A stretch of 7,517 nucleotides of DNA. It comes from a bacterium (GTDB lineage: Bacteria; UBP14; UBA6098; B30-G16). This document shows, in pieces, positions 6,217 through 7,517 of the stretch; positions within the stretch are counted from its first letter, which is position 1; every line of letters begins with the position of its first letter. A program made the position numbers and the translations under genes. Location of the stretch: the NCBI GenBank assembly GCA_027007865.1, contig JALTEE010000272.1:1-7517 (forward strand). Reading direction: 5' to 3'. The notes beneath the pieces are model-generated. The model was not told the origin of the DNA. It saw only the letters and a list, made by a program, of their open reading frames with translations, and did no database searches.

Positions 6217-7473
6217 TCAAGTTTTTTTCTTTTTTTTCTGGGCAGCAGGAAACAGCACATTATTCAATATCAATCTATATCCTGGTGAATTTTTATGCAG
6301 TGATAGGTCTGTGGGTGGGTCTCCTATGAAATGCGCATAATCTTCCGGGTCGTGCCCGCCTAAAAATGTGAATGTCCCTTTGCCAAAATTCCCGTGAATA
6401 TATTTTGCAATATCCGTTCCCTCGTATTTCCCGAGAATCACAACATTTTTTTTGATTGTTTTCCCGTTGAATGCCGTTGTCTGTCCAAGGAAATCGGGTA
6501 TCACTGCTGTGTGGTCTTGAACGAGCATTGTCGGCACAGGGTCGAATTTTGCGGAAAAATCGAAAAGCGTAAAATATTTATCGCCGCCATTTCGTATTCC
6601 AGCACCTTCCGGTTTGACATCGATATCCGAAAATTCATACACGAGCGGATTTGTAATCAGCGAGAAGTTTTCGAATGCGAGTGTTTTCGAGAAATCGAGT
6701 TCATCCTGGCAGTTCGGGTCTGGCGGGTCGCCGTCGAAAGGTGTATCGACGATGTCAGCATTTTCCGCTGCAAGTGCGATGTCGTATGAATCCGTTGCAG
6801 AACACATCCCGAACATAAATCCCCCGCCCGCAATGTATTCCTTTATCTTTCGCGCAACCGCTTTTTTTAACTCCGATACTTTTGCAAAACCGAGTTCTCG
6901 TGCCGTTTTCTGATTCAGCGCAACATCTTTCTGATACCACAGTGCATTGCGATAACTGCCGTAAAATTTTCCATACTGTCCTGTGAAATCCTCGTGGTGC
7001 AAATGTATCCAGTCGAATTGCGAAAGTTTTCCCGCCAGCACTCCGGGGTCCCATATCGTTTTATATGGGATTTCAGCGTATTCGAGAGCGAGCCTTACGG
7101 CATCATCCCACGGTTCGTGTGTCGGTGGAACATAGACGCCTATTTTAGGCGCTTTTTCCAAAAGAACTACCTCCATATTGGAATTCTCGATTGTAGAATA
7201 AATTTGTGCAACTTCGCTGCCACCGACGACAGAATACGATACGCCGCGAAGACGGCATATCTGCTCGATATCTGCGGATGAAGGCGTTAAAAAACTGCCG
7301 CCGCGATAGTTCAGAAGCCACTCGACATTATAACCCTGTTGAAGACACCAATATGCGACACCATACGCTTTCAGGTGGTCTGTCTGCGAAGGGTCCATAT
7401 ATATCAATATGTTATCCGCAGATGCAGTTATAAAAAATATCGCTGTGAGAATGCTTAATAGAACGATTTTCAT
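6217..7473 (-). CDS. Periplasmic class-I glutamine-amidotransferase-like protein (often labelled 'asparagine synthetase B')
   Basis: This 418-residue exported protein begins with a signal peptide (1-19, cleavage after ASA). The mature start, NILIYMDPSQTDHLKAYGVA (21-40) followed by WLLNYRGGSF (52-61), is typical of a family in FCB bacteria commonly auto-named asparagine synthetase B. I see no asparagine synthetase synthetase domain and no N-terminal catalytic Cys2, so that name is probably wrong. GGGFMFGMCSATDS (216-229) looks like a nucleophile elbow with Cys224. GGHDPEDY (372-379) resembles the His-x-x-Glu end of a class I amidotransferase or ThuA-like fold. IHLHHEDF (156-163) is another conserved-looking His/acid cluster. 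The start is supported by GGAGG eight bases upstream (7482-7486). The C-terminus is a Lys run (QKKKKKT) on an A-rich tract. It lies 78 bases upstream of the ATPase gene, so cotranscription is possible but unproven. Substrate is unknown. Confidence 0.8.
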   Translation of the reverse strand: MKIVLLSILTAIFFITASADNILIYMDPSQTDHLKAYGVAYWCLQQGYNVEWLLNYRGGSFLTPSSADIEQICRLRGVSYSVVGGSEVAQIYSTIENSNMEVVLLEKAPKIGVYVPPTHEPWDDAVRLALEYAEIPYKTIWDPGVLAGKLSQFDWIHLHHEDFTGQYGKFYGSYRNALWYQKDVALNQKTARELGFAKVSELKKAVARKIKEYIAGGGFMFGMCSATDSYDIALAAENADIVDTPFDGDPPDPNCQDELDFSKTLAFENFSLITNPLVYEFSDIDVKPEGAGIRNGGDKYFTLFDFSAKFDPVPTMLVQDHTAVIPDFLGQTTAFNGKTIKKNVVILGKYEGTDIAKYIHGNFGKGTFTFLGGHDPEDYAHFIGDPPTDLSLHKNSPGYRLILNNVLFPAAQKKKKKT

Positions 7474-7481
7474 TGTTATTA

Positions 7482-7486
7482 CCTCC
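7482..7486 (-). promoter_or_regulatory. Shine-Dalgarno for the amidotransferase-like gene
   Basis: Minus-strand GGAGG lies eight bases before the ATG at 7473, which supports that start and its signal peptide. Confidence 0.7.
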
Positions 7487-7517
7487 GCTTATTTACGAAA
7501 TATAACAATTATTATGC

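Noticed and set aside
6217..7473. Asparagine synthetase B (asnB)
   Set aside because: The protein is exported, lacks an N-terminal Cys2 amidotransferase and lacks the synthetase domain. The resemblance is only to a commonly mis-propagated name.
7474..7517. Promoter upstream of the amidotransferase-like gene (TATATTTC on the minus strand)
   Set aside because: It is close to a Bacteroidota-type -7 element (TAnnTTTG), but the matching upstream element would lie beyond the window edge and an AT-rich match is expected by chance.

Overview
The window looks like chromosomal sequence from an uncultured, anaerobic, diderm (LPS-bearing) bacterium. The evidence is a pyruvate:ferredoxin oxidoreductase beta subunit (anaerobic metabolism), LPS-transport genes lptC and lptB (an outer membrane), and a secreted protein ending in an FlgD/type-IX-secretion-like C-terminal module. 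That last module, with a periplasmic protein of a type often auto-named 'asparagine synthetase B', points to the FCB group and related candidate phyla (Cloacimonetes, Marinimicrobia, KSB1 and the like). The exact phylum cannot be fixed from this window. Coding density is high, with no intergenic gap above about 125 bases, and no tRNA, rRNA, CRISPR or transposase is visible.

Layout: porB runs rightward at the left edge (9-944) and is probably the last gene of a por operon lying outside the window. Everything else is on the minus strand. Read in the direction of transcription, the genes are a periplasmic glutamine-amidotransferase-like protein (7473-6217), a PilB/GspE-type assembly ATPase (6138-4495), lipoprotein LptC (4460-3927), an MNT nucleotidyltransferase (3930-3592), its HEPN partner (3649-3248), the ATPase LptB (3267-2494), and a secreted multidomain protein (2476-1070). 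From the ATPase gene onward the gaps are 34, -4, -58, -20 and 17 bases, so these six genes look like one operon. porB and this operon converge on a 125-base gap that carries a perfect 19-bp hairpin immediately after the stop codon of the secreted-protein gene.

How the genes work together: LptC and LptB belong to the machine that moves LPS from the inner to the outer membrane. Between them, where lptA commonly sits, is an MNT/HEPN pair carrying both diagnostic motifs of the MntA-HepT (type VII) toxin-antitoxin chemistry. Its genes overlap both lpt genes, so it is wired into the lpt transcript. The assembly ATPase upstream has an N-terminal tandem 24-residue motif matching the cyclic-di-GMP-binding MshEN domain, which suggests second-messenger control of a pilus or type II secretion motor. 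The most notable points are the MNT/HEPN pair embedded in the lpt operon, the putative c-di-GMP-responsive ATPase, and the hairpin that resembles a dispersed palindromic repeat.
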